DNA of 15,095 nucleotides from Acidobacteriota bacterium (GCA_003224835.1 QHZX01000186.1:2476-17570), one strand, 5' to 3'. Shown: positions 6,628 to 14,226, counted from the stretch's first letter. Program-made: numbers and translations. Notes: a model not told the origin generated them from the sequence alone.

Positions 6628-7690
6628 ATTGAACCAGAGCATCTAATTTCTTCATAGCCGCTCCTGAGTCAATGGAGCCGGCGGCGGCGCGGACAGCGTC
6701 GGTCAAGTGTGCGGATTTTCCTGCGGCAACGATTGCCGCCGCCGCATTCATCAATACAACGTCTCTCTTTGCCGACTTGTCGCCGTTCAGGACACTTCGA
6801 ACCATGGCGGCATTCTCGGCAGCATCAGCTCCGCCAGAGATCTCTTCCAGCGTGGCACGAGTCATGCCGAATTCCTCCGGGGTAATTTCGTAAGTGTGGA
6901 CCAGGCCTTCGCGAACTTCAGCTACGCGGGTGGGGCTAGTGATCGTAATTTCGTCGAGACCATCCAGCCCGTGCACTACGAATGCGCGACGAGTTCCCAA
7001 CATACTGAGTGCCTCAGCGACTTTTTCGACCAGATCGAGGGCATAGACGCCGACCACTTGCGCGGAAGCTCCAGCGGGATTGGTGAGCGGACCTAAAAGG
7101 TTGAATACCGTGCGCAGACGAGTTTCGCGGCGGGCATTTTGAACGTACTTGGCCGCGGAATGAATTGCCGGCGCGAACAGGAAAGCTATGCCCAATTTTT
7201 CTAAACACTCTCCCAGCAGCGACGGGGATAGCTGAATATTTACGCCAAGCGCCTCCATCACATCCGCAGCACCGCATTTTGCGGTCATGCCTTGCGCATT
7301 CAGCTTGGGAGTCGAACTGCGGTTACCGTGCTTGGCCACGCGTATGCCCGCGCCTGCGACGACGAAAGCAGTGACAGTTGAGATGTTAAACGTACCTGCA
7401 GCATCGCCTCCGGTACCGCAGGTGTCCACAAGAGACTCGCGCCCGGTGCCGCTGGCGTCGAGCAGGGAATTACCGCGAAGAGAAATCGGAGTCGCGGCAG
7501 CGCGAATGGCTTCGGCAAAGCCGACGATCTCTTCGACCGTTTCACCTTTCATATGTAGACCGACTAGAAATGCAGCAATTTGCGCGTCGGTGCATTGGCC
7601 GGAAAGCACTTCGCCCATCGCTGCACGAGCCTCGTCGCGCGAGAGCGATTCGCGATGAGTCACAATACGATGAAGAACTTCGACGATCAT
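6608..7690 (-). CDS. trpD: Anthranilate phosphoribosyltransferase TrpD
   Basis: A 360-residue enzyme of tryptophan synthesis that joins anthranilate to PRPP to give phosphoribosyl-anthranilate. The N-terminal helical domain starts MIVEVLHRIV and contains the LSGQCTDAQIAAFLVGL segment. The PRPP site shows VDTCGTGGD (G92-D96), TFNIST and KHGNR (120-124), and the magnesium-binding DE pair is D246/E247 in GLDGLDEIT. The anthranilate-side arginine region NARRETRLRTVFNLLGPLTNP is intact. Oddly, KHGNRS is followed by about nine extra residues (within STPKLNAQGMTA, 126-137) before KCGAADVMEALGV, where the family normally has three. This, with a longer loop before the GTGGD motif, explains why it exceeds the usual 340 or so residues. 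No other trp gene is in the window. The start at 7690 fits the family; the Shine-Dalgarno is weak. The gene ends inside the convergent ribonuclease gene. Confidence 0.93.
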   Translation of the reverse strand: MIVEVLHRIVTHRESLSRDEARAAMGEVLSGQCTDAQIAAFLVGLHMKGETVEEIVGFAEAIRAAATPISLRGNSLLDASGTGRESLVDTCGTGGDAAGTFNISTVTAFVVAGAGIRVAKHGNRSSTPKLNAQGMTAKCGAADVMEALGVNIQLSPSLLGECLEKLGIAFLFAPAIHSAAKYVQNARRETRLRTVFNLLGPLTNPAGASAQVVGVYALDLVEKVAEALSMLGTRRAFVVHGLDGLDEITITSPTRVAEVREGLVHTYEITPEEFGMTRATLEEISGGADAAENAAMVRSVLNGDKSAKRDVVLMNAAAAIVAAGKSAHLTDAVRAAAGSIDSGAAMKKLDALVQFTQSRA

Positions 7691-7835
7691 ATTTTCTCGG
7701 CGGTGCCCCTAAAGCAGTACCAGAACTGCTTTGGGCGCGCAAGGCTGAACAAGTTCGGGAGATTTCCACAGACTGAACCTGCGCCGCCACTATGCTCGGC
7801 TTATCCATATCTTTAGATTTATTTCTTTTCGTGTT

Positions 7836-7843
7836 GGAGGAAG
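7836..7843 (+). promoter_or_regulatory. Ribosome binding site of the zinc-ribbon/GAF gene
   Basis: GGAGGAAG lies 8 bases before the ATG at 7852 (11 bases from the GGAGG core). It argues against the in-frame ATG at 7792, which has no such sequence and would add 20 residues unlike the rest of the protein. Confidence 0.55.
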
Positions 7844-7851
7844 CTTGCCCG

Positions 7852-8640
7852 ATGCCCGCTCCACTACCGCGCACTCAAATACATTTTGTTTCCTTACCGA
7901 CTGCTATTTTTTGTGTTCAATGCGAATTAATCAGTACGAACACCACACCAGCCTGTCTTGGCTGCGGCAGTAAGGCAGTCCTTAGCCTGTCACGATTGTT
8001 GGGCGGATCTCTGCGCGCGCAGCCGTTAGCGAGATTGATCCAGGATGATGAACTGAACCGCCTGGTACGCGAGTTGCTATCCACAGTGCCGGATGTTGAA
8101 TTTTCCTCGCCGGACGCAAGCGACATTTCTGCCTGGCAGCATGCTCAAAGTTTTTCTTCTAATGCTTCCGCACATGGCATTTACGGTTCAAAAATTGACC
8201 TTGAGCCCGCAATTGGCGTGATCACCGAGCGTGCACAGACGTTAACAGGGGCAACGGGTGCCGCAATTGCGCTGCGCAGTGGAAGTGAAGTTATCTGCCG
8301 AGCGCGTGCAGGCCGGACCGCACCAGATGTCGGCATCCGATTGCAGACCGACGCAGGTATTTCGGCTGAGTGTTTGCGAAGCGGGGAGATCGTGCTTTGT
8401 AACGACGCGGAAGATGATCCGCAGGTGGATCTGGCAAGTTGCCGGCGACTCGGTGTTCGCTCCATTCTGGCTGCCCCCTTGCGCCAGTTCCACAGAACTC
8501 TCGGGATATTCGAAGTCCTCTCGGCGTCCCCCGGCGCTTTCAATCATCAGCATGCAAGCACCATGCAACTGCTTGCAAGCATGATGGTTGCTGCAATTTC
8601 AAGGGTCTCGAATCTGGGCGCGGCCCCGAGCGGGGATTGA
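7852..8640 (+). CDS. Zinc-ribbon plus GAF-domain protein
   Basis: A 262-residue soluble protein. Residues about 18-42 form a zinc ribbon, FCVQCELIS...ACLGCGS, with ligands C21, C24, C35 and C38. Residues about 115-252 form a GAF domain (LTGATGAAIALRSG, then GVRSILAAPL and LGIFEVLS). The GAF domain holds four cysteines, C149, C174, C183 and C197, at the same spacing as in the two GAF proteins encoded downstream. GAF domains usually sense small ligands or redox state; no output domain is present here, so it may signal by protein contact. The start at 7852 rests on the Shine-Dalgarno at 7836. It is divergent from trpD (161 bases between starts) and lies 59 bases before the PilZ-GAF gene, so the two are probably co-transcribed. 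Domain calls are firm; ligand and partner are unknown. Confidence 0.85.
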   Translation: MPAPLPRTQIHFVSLPTAIFCVQCELISTNTTPACLGCGSKAVLSLSRLLGGSLRAQPLARLIQDDELNRLVRELLSTVPDVEFSSPDASDISAWQHAQSFSSNASAHGIYGSKIDLEPAIGVITERAQTLTGATGAAIALRSGSEVICRARAGRTAPDVGIRLQTDAGISAECLRSGEIVLCNDAEDDPQVDLASCRRLGVRSILAAPLRQFHRTLGIFEVLSASPGAFNHQHASTMQLLASMMVAAISRVSNLGAAPSGD

Positions 8641-8699
8641 GTTCCGGCGACATCCGAACAGCCATTAATACGTGGAGGTGAGTAGTTCTCTGAGGTAAG

Positions 8700-10352
8700 A
8701 TGAAGGTGAGCTGTTTTAGCTCGTTCCGGAGCCAGCCGGTGGATATTGCCCCGAAACATGCAATTTACGGCCGGGAACGGCGCCGCGCAGTTCGCAACGC
8801 CATCCATACTCCTGCTTACGCCAGCCTGAACGGCAGCTCGCAAACCATAGCGCTAGAGCTTTGCGAAATTCTCAATCTCAGTGAAAGCGGCACGTGCATT
8901 CAGGCGCCTGAGCCCTTAAAGGTGAACCGGCTGTTGCCGCTCGCACTTGACCTCTCTGAAACCGGCGATCGCATTCACACTACAGGCCACGTGGTGTGGT
9001 CAGAAGGCTCTGGAAAGGCAGGCATTCGCTTCCCGCCGTTAGCGGAGGCGTCACTGGTTCAGCTTCGGAAGTGGCTGGCCGCGAACCAGGCAGCGGGAGC
9101 AGCGCATTCGAAGCACGAAACCGCGCCTCCTTTGCAGGCGGAAGCCGGTGTATTCGTGCGGCAGATGGTGCGGGCTCGTCCGGGTTCGGCAGCCGGCTAT
9201 AGTTCGCTGATTGCGGAGTGGGCCGAAATCGAGAGGGATGTTGAGCTGTTCGGGCCTAACCTAAACGAGGCTTTGCAACTGATCGCAGAGCGCGCGCTGG
9301 CGTTGACCTGGGCAACCGGCGCGGCAATTGCGCTGCGTGACCACCCCAACTCCCCGGAGCTTATCTGCGAAGCTCGGACAGGCAATGATGCTCCAGAACT
9401 GGCCGTTCACCTGGACGCGAATGCCGGCTTCTCTGGAGAGTGCCTTCGAACTGGAAGCACACTCATTTGTGATGACGCGGAAATGGATTCGCGAGTTGAC
9501 CGTGAGAATTGTCGCGCGCTCGGTGTCCGATCTGTGGTTGCATGCCCGATCAAAGCGCATAAAGGTCAGATCATAGGCATACTGGAAGTGTTTTCACCCG
9601 AGGCGGCGGCGTTCTGGGACAACGACGCACGCACGCTGGAGCGGCTGGCGCGCATTATTGCCAACGCGATCACCCGGTCACAGCAGCCTAAAACCAAAGC
9701 CGTTCCGGTTAGGGATGCCGAAGAAAAGTCTGAAAGTAAACTACAGCTAAAGGCAGATAAATCTTTGGAGAGCGAAGCGCTGAACTCATGGCCGTCAGCG
9801 CGCGCGCGAAAAACGATTGTGTTCGTAAGCGGGATTGTTGCGGTTGTGTTCGGCGTTTGGCTAGTTGCACCTTGGATATCAGACGCGACGACCAAATTTA
9901 CTTCGCCTCCAACTTCGCAGGCCGCAGAGGTGAAGCCCGCGAACGTTGACTACGCGGGAAAGGGTATGGAGGATTTGAGAAAGATTGCCTTGCAAGGAAA
10001 TTCAGCCGCGCAGTATTCACTGGGAATGAAGTATGCAAGTGGAGACGGAGGAGTAAAAGATTATCACGAGGCGCTGGCCTGGTTTTTAAAGGCGGCGGAT
10101 TCGGGAAACATGCGCGCGGCTGCGAAAATTGCCACTTGCTTTTGGGCGGGGAAGGGTGCTCCCCAGGATTACAGCAAAGCCTATTTCTGGGGCTTGCTTG
10201 CGCAGGCTGCCGGCGACGAGACCGGCCGGGCAATCGTCATCAATAGCGCACCGCATTTGAGCGACCACCAGCGATCCGCCGAACAGCAGGAAGCCGACTC
10301 ATGGCTCCGCTCCCATCACGTCGGGTCGTCCTACTCACGCGCGTCGCGGTAG
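8700..10352 (+). CDS. PilZ-GAF-transmembrane-Sel1 repeat protein
   Basis: A 550-residue membrane protein joining four modules. Residues about 24-127 are a PilZ domain with the c-di-GMP signature: RxxxR at R28-R32 and NLSESG at 59-64 (the N/DxSxxG motif). Residues about 180-327 are a GAF domain with cysteines C223, C248, C257 and C271. A charged linker leads to one membrane segment at about 371-393 (TIVFVSGIVAVVFGVWLVAP), preceded by SARARK, so the N-terminus should be inside. Two Sel1/TPR-like repeats follow at about 436-506 (AQYSLGMKYASGDGGVKDY and AAKIATCFWAGKGAPQDY), probably in the periplasm and suited to protein binding. It may couple c-di-GMP and a GAF signal to an envelope partner. The ATG at 8700 follows GAGGT at 8692-8696. 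It sits between the zinc-ribbon/GAF gene and amrS (43-base gap), as a likely operon. Confidence 0.88.
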   Translation: MKVSCFSSFRSQPVDIAPKHAIYGRERRRAVRNAIHTPAYASLNGSSQTIALELCEILNLSESGTCIQAPEPLKVNRLLPLALDLSETGDRIHTTGHVVWSEGSGKAGIRFPPLAEASLVQLRKWLAANQAAGAAHSKHETAPPLQAEAGVFVRQMVRARPGSAAGYSSLIAEWAEIERDVELFGPNLNEALQLIAERALALTWATGAAIALRDHPNSPELICEARTGNDAPELAVHLDANAGFSGECLRTGSTLICDDAEMDSRVDRENCRALGVRSVVACPIKAHKGQIIGILEVFSPEAAAFWDNDARTLERLARIIANAITRSQQPKTKAVPVRDAEEKSESKLQLKADKSLESEALNSWPSARARKTIVFVSGIVAVVFGVWLVAPWISDATTKFTSPPTSQAAEVKPANVDYAGKGMEDLRKIALQGNSAAQYSLGMKYASGDGGVKDYHEALAWFLKAADSGNMRAAAKIATCFWAGKGAPQDYSKAYFWGLLAQAAGDETGRAIVINSAPHLSDHQRSAEQQEADSWLRSHHVGSSYSRASR

Positions 10353-10395
10353 CAACGCTCATCCAATCAAATTAAAATATAGCCAGAGGTCCTCG

Positions 10396-11517
10396 GTGTC
10401 ATCCCTGCGCGAAATTCTGAATCAAAACGTCCGCGAAGGCGAACTGTACGAACCCATCGAACGCAATCGGCTGCGTTGCTACGCATGCGGACACTGTTGC
10501 CCAATCGCAGAAGGGCAGGCAGGTGTTTGCAAGGTTCGTTACAACCAGGGTGGAAAGCTTTACGTTCCGTGGGGCTACGTGGGCGGAGTGCAGTGCGATC
10601 CCATCGAGAAGAAACCATTTTTCCACGCATATCCCGGAGCGCTGGCCTACAGCTTCGGAATGTTGGGATGCGACCTGCACTGCTCCTATTGCCAGAACTG
10701 GGTTACGTCACAAGCATTGCGTGATCCGCATGCGATCTCGGCTCCGCTGCAGGCATCACCCGAGTTGCTGGTGCGCGATGCTCTTCGGCAACGAGCCAAG
10801 GTCTTGGTCAGCACATACAACGAGCCGCTGATCACGGCTGAATGGGCAGTACAAATATTTAAAGAAGCCAAGGCCGCCGGACTGAAGACGGCATTTGTTT
10901 CAAATGGAAACGGAACTCCACAGGTGCTCGAATATATTCGGCCCTGGATCGACTTTTATAAAGTCGATCTGAAGAGTTTCGATGACCGGCATTATCGCGA
11001 GCTTGGCGGACGCATTGGCCCGATTCTCGACACGATTCGTTGGCTGCACAATAACGGCGTGTGGCTGGAAATTGTTACGCTGCTGATTCGCGGCTTCAAC
11101 GACTCTGACGATGAACTGCGAAAGATGACAGAATTTCTGGCGAGCGTCTCCTCAGAAATCCCCTGGCACGTAACTGCCTTCCATAGCGATTACAAAATGG
11201 GTGAGACGCCGAATACGCGTCCGGAAGATTTGTTGCGCGCTGTAGAAATTGGCAAAGCGGCGGGCCTGCAGAACGTATACGCGGGAAACCTTCCCGGCAG
11301 AGTGAAAGAATTTGAAGACACGTTTTGCCGCCGTTGTAGATCGAGGCTGATACATCGCTACGGGTACTTCATTCAGGAGTATCGGATCACGCCGAACGGT
11401 TGCTGCCCAGATTGTGAAGATGCAGTTCCCGGAAGATGGGCGGAAAAATTCGAGGGGCAAATTGCAGATCGCCCGTTCAGTCCGGGGCGAGGAATGGATT
11501 TCGTTAATCTGAGCTAA
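10396..11517 (+). CDS. amrS: AmmeMemoRadiSam system radical SAM enzyme AmrS
   Basis: A 373-residue cytoplasmic radical SAM protein. The cluster motif C-x3-C-x2-C is GCDLHCSYCQNW (C92, C96, C99). The N-terminal cysteine-rich segment CYACGHCCPIAEGQAGVCKVR (from C28) is the hallmark of AmrS, whose relatives read CxxCPHxCxIxEGxxGxCxVR. Further family segments are STYNEPLITAEW, FVSNGNGT, YKVDLKSF and WHVTAFHSDYKM. A C-terminal zinc-ribbon-like part has C311, C314, C337 and C340. The family is named for co-occurrence with AMMECR1 and Memo proteins; neither is encoded in the window, and the reaction is not settled from what I know. The start is GTG at 10396 with AGAGGT at 10385-10390 in front. An AT-rich stretch at 10371-10380 could hold its own -10 box. 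Its last 14 bases overlap the amidase gene on the other strand. Confidence 0.9.
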   Translation: MSSLREILNQNVREGELYEPIERNRLRCYACGHCCPIAEGQAGVCKVRYNQGGKLYVPWGYVGGVQCDPIEKKPFFHAYPGALAYSFGMLGCDLHCSYCQNWVTSQALRDPHAISAPLQASPELLVRDALRQRAKVLVSTYNEPLITAEWAVQIFKEAKAAGLKTAFVSNGNGTPQVLEYIRPWIDFYKVDLKSFDDRHYRELGGRIGPILDTIRWLHNNGVWLEIVTLLIRGFNDSDDELRKMTEFLASVSSEIPWHVTAFHSDYKMGETPNTRPEDLLRAVEIGKAAGLQNVYAGNLPGRVKEFEDTFCRRCRSRLIHRYGYFIQEYRITPNGCCPDCEDAVPGRWAEKFEGQIADRPFSPGRGMDFVNLS

Positions 11518-13717
11518 CTGGCTTCCGATTGCTCGCTATTTTGGTGTGCTTCAGGTCCGAACGATATTTGGCGACGCCGCGATAGAGGGCCTCAGCAATT
11601 TGCTGACGGTATTCGGGGCTTTGCAGTTTGCCCTCGTCAGCGGGGCTGCTGACAAAAGAAATTTCGGCGAGGATGGCCGGCATTTGAGTTCCGGTCAAGA
11701 CTACGTATTGCGCTTCTTTCACGCCGCGATTTCGGATCTCAGGATTTTGCTCTGCCAGCCCTCCATACAGGGCCTCCTGCACATCTGAGGCGAGGCGATG
11801 AGAGTTGGTCACCTTTTCGCGAATATCCACTCCCGTCCAGTTCACGTCTTTGAGTGTGGGGTCGTCTTCCGCAGTGCGGGCTTTGATTGAGGAGTACGTG
11901 GTGGTGTAGTAAGTCTCGACTCCGCGCGCAGTCTCCAGATCACTGTAATTTGCGTGCACCGAAAGGAACAGGTTTGCGGTGGCCAGATTCGCAATCTGCG
12001 CCCGTTTTTCAAGCGAGAGATACGAGTCATCCTGGCGGGTATAAACGACCTCTGCTCCCAGCCGTTCCTCAACTAGTTTCCCAAGCCGTTCCACGACATC
12101 CAGAACGAGATCTTTTTCCAGCAGACCCTTGCGACCGACTGTACCGAGGTCCCATCCACCATGACCTGCGTCCAACACGACGCGAAACTCCGACGAGGCG
12201 ATTGACGCAACTGGAGAAGGTTTCGTCGGCGGCGAAGTTGCCAACGATGGAGAAGGCTTGCTCAAAGTCGTGGGAAGTGGACTGGTTGGTACCTTATGGA
12301 CATCAATGGTAAGCCGGTACGGATTGGGGTCGAGTTGGACTGAAACCTCTGAGATGCCCTTGGTCTCAAGCACTACTCGCGTAACCCCGGCGTTGCTCTG
12401 CGCCATTCGCACGCGCTTCAAAAACGAATCATCGACGGCAATACTTTGATTGAGCAGGCCGGGCGCCATTTTCGTGTCATACAAGTCGAAATAGACTCGC
12501 GGCGGATTATTGAGGGTATGCGCCTCGTACTGCGTTGCGTCCTGCAGATCAACCACAACAGTGCTCGAACCGGGAGAAGACCAGTGGCGGAGCCCTGTGA
12601 CTTCAGGCATGGCGCCCGGCTTCAGCGAAGGTTGAGACGGCAGCTTCGGATCGCCGGTTTGCGTCACCTTGCCTGTCATTTGGCCAGCTGGGAGCGTACT
12701 GGCACTTGTGGTGAGCTCCACGGCACGATGCAGCCATGCCCAACCAAGTCCGACGGCAACAAGCACCAGAGCCGCGACCAGCAAGACGCTCCCAAGAGAT
12801 CGCTTTTCTTCTGGAAACGTGAGTTGAGGCTTGGGAATTGGTATCGGCTCAGGCTCCGCACGTTCAATCGCAACGGGCCGAATTTCAGGCTGACGCTCCT
12901 CAATTTTTTTGGAAATCGCCGGGGTCGCAACCACGGGGTTTGGCGCAGCTGCTGGTTTGGCGATCTGCGGAACCGGAGTATTGCTGACGTCCGCAGTCTT
13001 TGCTGGCGCACTAACGGCAATTATTCCCAGATCACGCGGCTGAAGGTTTATGGCAGGTGGTTGGGGCAGAATCTGTTCCGCCAACTGCGCCAGCCGATCT
13101 TCTTCTTCCGGGTGGATTGCAGCGAGAATCAGCTCACCGAGCAGGCTTAGACTTTTTACGTCTTTATCATTGAAGCCGTGGGTCTTGGACGAAAAGGCCT
13201 CGATAAGGCCGACGATACGTCCCTTCGCAGTAAGGGGCACCGCAACCATGGAACGAGCGCCCAAGGCGCGGCAAGCCTGAGGGTTGACCCGCGAATCGCT
13301 ATCAGAATCATCGCAGCGGACAGTTTGCCCACTACGCAGGCATGCGCCGGAAAATCCCGAATCTGGATCCAAGCGGATACCCGGATCGGGTGCGATGGCA
13401 CCTGCCGACGTGCGGCAGACAATAGCATTGTTTTTTGCGAGCGCGATGGCGACGCCGCCGGCTCCAGTAATCGAAATAGCCCGCACGGCGACGAGGTGTA
13501 ACACTTCATCGAGGCCAAAATATTCATCGGCTGCGGTTTCCGAGGAAAGGCCGGATCCTCTCAGGCGGCGACGATGCGCGGTTTGCTCATGGATACAGGC
13601 AAACGCCAGCAGCACCTGGAGGGCATCCTGTCCAGTTCCGGCGGCACTTTCTTTCATGGGCGGCAGGACTGCCGCAGAACCCCATTCAGGCCCAGCATTA
13701 TTTGGAGTTGCACTCAT
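11504..13717 (-). CDS. N-acetylmuramoyl-L-alanine amidase with cytoplasmic GAF domain and AMIN domain
   Basis: A 737-residue membrane-anchored cell-wall hydrolase. Residues about 68-205 are a GAF domain with cysteines C101, C126, C135 and C149. A proline/alanine-rich linker leads to one membrane helix at about 309-329 (VLLVAALVLVAVGLGWAWL), preceded by EEKRS, so the GAF domain should be cytoplasmic. An AMIN domain (about 371-475), which in AmiC-type enzymes targets the protein to the wall or septum, is followed by a second low-complexity linker. Residues 511-720 are Amidase_3, a zinc enzyme that cuts the bond between N-acetylmuramic acid and L-alanine: H519 (DAGHGG), E534 (LLEKDL), H588 (SVHAN) and E685 (LAEISFVSSP) are all present, so it should be active. 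Typical AmiC proteins have a signal peptide instead of the GAF-membrane part. The ATG at 13717 lacks a strong Shine-Dalgarno, so the start is less certain than the domains. Confidence 0.9.
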   Translation of the reverse strand: MSATPNNAGPEWGSAAVLPPMKESAAGTGQDALQVLLAFACIHEQTAHRRRLRGSGLSSETAADEYFGLDEVLHLVAVRAISITGAGGVAIALAKNNAIVCRTSAGAIAPDPGIRLDPDSGFSGACLRSGQTVRCDDSDSDSRVNPQACRALGARSMVAVPLTAKGRIVGLIEAFSSKTHGFNDKDVKSLSLLGELILAAIHPEEEDRLAQLAEQILPQPPAINLQPRDLGIIAVSAPAKTADVSNTPVPQIAKPAAAPNPVVATPAISKKIEERQPEIRPVAIERAEPEPIPIPKPQLTFPEEKRSLGSVLLVAALVLVAVGLGWAWLHRAVELTTSASTLPAGQMTGKVTQTGDPKLPSQPSLKPGAMPEVTGLRHWSSPGSSTVVVDLQDATQYEAHTLNNPPRVYFDLYDTKMAPGLLNQSIAVDDSFLKRVRMAQSNAGVTRVVLETKGISEVSVQLDPNPYRLTIDVHKVPTSPLPTTLSKPSPSLATSPPTKPSPVASIASSEFRVVLDAGHGGWDLGTVGRKGLLEKDLVLDVVERLGKLVEERLGAEVVYTRQDDSYLSLEKRAQIANLATANLFLSVHANYSDLETARGVETYYTTTYSSIKARTAEDDPTLKDVNWTGVDIREKVTNSHRLASDVQEALYGGLAEQNPEIRNRGVKEAQYVVLTGTQMPAILAEISFVSSPADEGKLQSPEYRQQIAEALYRGVAKYRSDLKHTKIASNRKPVSSD

Positions 13718-13804
13718 TGCTAAATTGAACGCACCTCGTGACCGCCACGGTTCCCTGTTTACTTCAGCTGGCGCTGCTGGACGGGCTGGACATTCCTTAA
13801 CAGT

Positions 13805-13875
13805 AAGTTACAGCGGTTTGGCTGCAATCGCAATACCTCTCTATGGGACAGGCATCGCCTTTGGTGTTGTAACTT
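13805..13875. repeat. Widely spaced inverted repeat in a divergent promoter region
   Basis: AAGTTACA at 13805-13812 and TGTAACTT at 13868-13875 are perfect 8-bp inverted copies 55 bases apart. They lie in the 209-base gap between the divergent amidase and small membrane protein genes. A -10-like TAGAAT follows at 13903-13908, without a clear -35. A paired operator is conceivable; chance is not excluded. Confidence 0.3.
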
Positions 13876-13926
13876 TAGTAAGCCTTCCACAGGTAGCGCT
13901 GTTAGAATGTATCTCCGCAGGTCCTA

Positions 13927-14226
13927 ATGGCCGAAGAAAAAAAATCGCGGTGGAAGCTGCCTCTTAGCCTGATGGCGACCGGCGTGGCTGGAGCCGCGGT
14001 ACTCGTTTTTCGCGGCTGCTGGCACCGTAAGATGAGTTGGCCGGTGCGCTATCAGCAGCACTCTTATCAGGTTTGCCTGGGCTGCGGAATCAAGCGGCTA
14101 TTCGACGAGAAGTCTTTCTGCGCGTACGGGCCCTTCAGCTACGATCTCAACAAGCTGATTTCCTGGGACCTGGATCAACGCGCCAAAATCGCCGGCGAAG
14201 AATCGGTTCAGCAACGTCCAGCCTAA
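13927..14226 (+). CDS. Small single-pass membrane protein with a CxxC motif
   Basis: A 99-residue protein with a basic N-terminus (MAEEKKSRWK) and one hydrophobic segment at about 11-29 (LPLSLMATGVAGAAVLVFR). A compact domain follows: CWHRKMSWPVR, then YQVCLGCGIKRLFD with C50 and C53, then C65 and YGPFSYDLNKLI. C50/C53 with C31 or C65 could bind a metal such as zinc; the motif is not a heme CxxCH. I associate this layout with conserved small acidobacterial proteins of unknown function, but I give no function. The start follows a weak CAGGT at 13919-13923. Composition, the hydrophobic segment and the terminator right after its stop support it as a real gene. It is divergent from the amidase gene and convergent with the transporter gene. 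Confidence 0.75.
   Translation: MAEEKKSRWKLPLSLMATGVAGAAVLVFRGCWHRKMSWPVRYQQHSYQVCLGCGIKRLFDEKSFCAYGPFSYDLNKLISWDLDQRAKIAGEESVQQRPA

Noticed and set aside
12446..13150. A 234-codon plus-strand open frame opposite the amidase gene
   Set aside because: It lies wholly antisense to the linker, membrane and GAF parts of a clear gene, is rich in Arg, Gln, Trp and Cys, and has no recognisable domain.
13284..13967. A 227-codon plus-strand open frame
   Set aside because: It is antisense to the amidase GAF region, then overlaps the start of the small membrane protein gene in another frame; its composition looks like a shadow.
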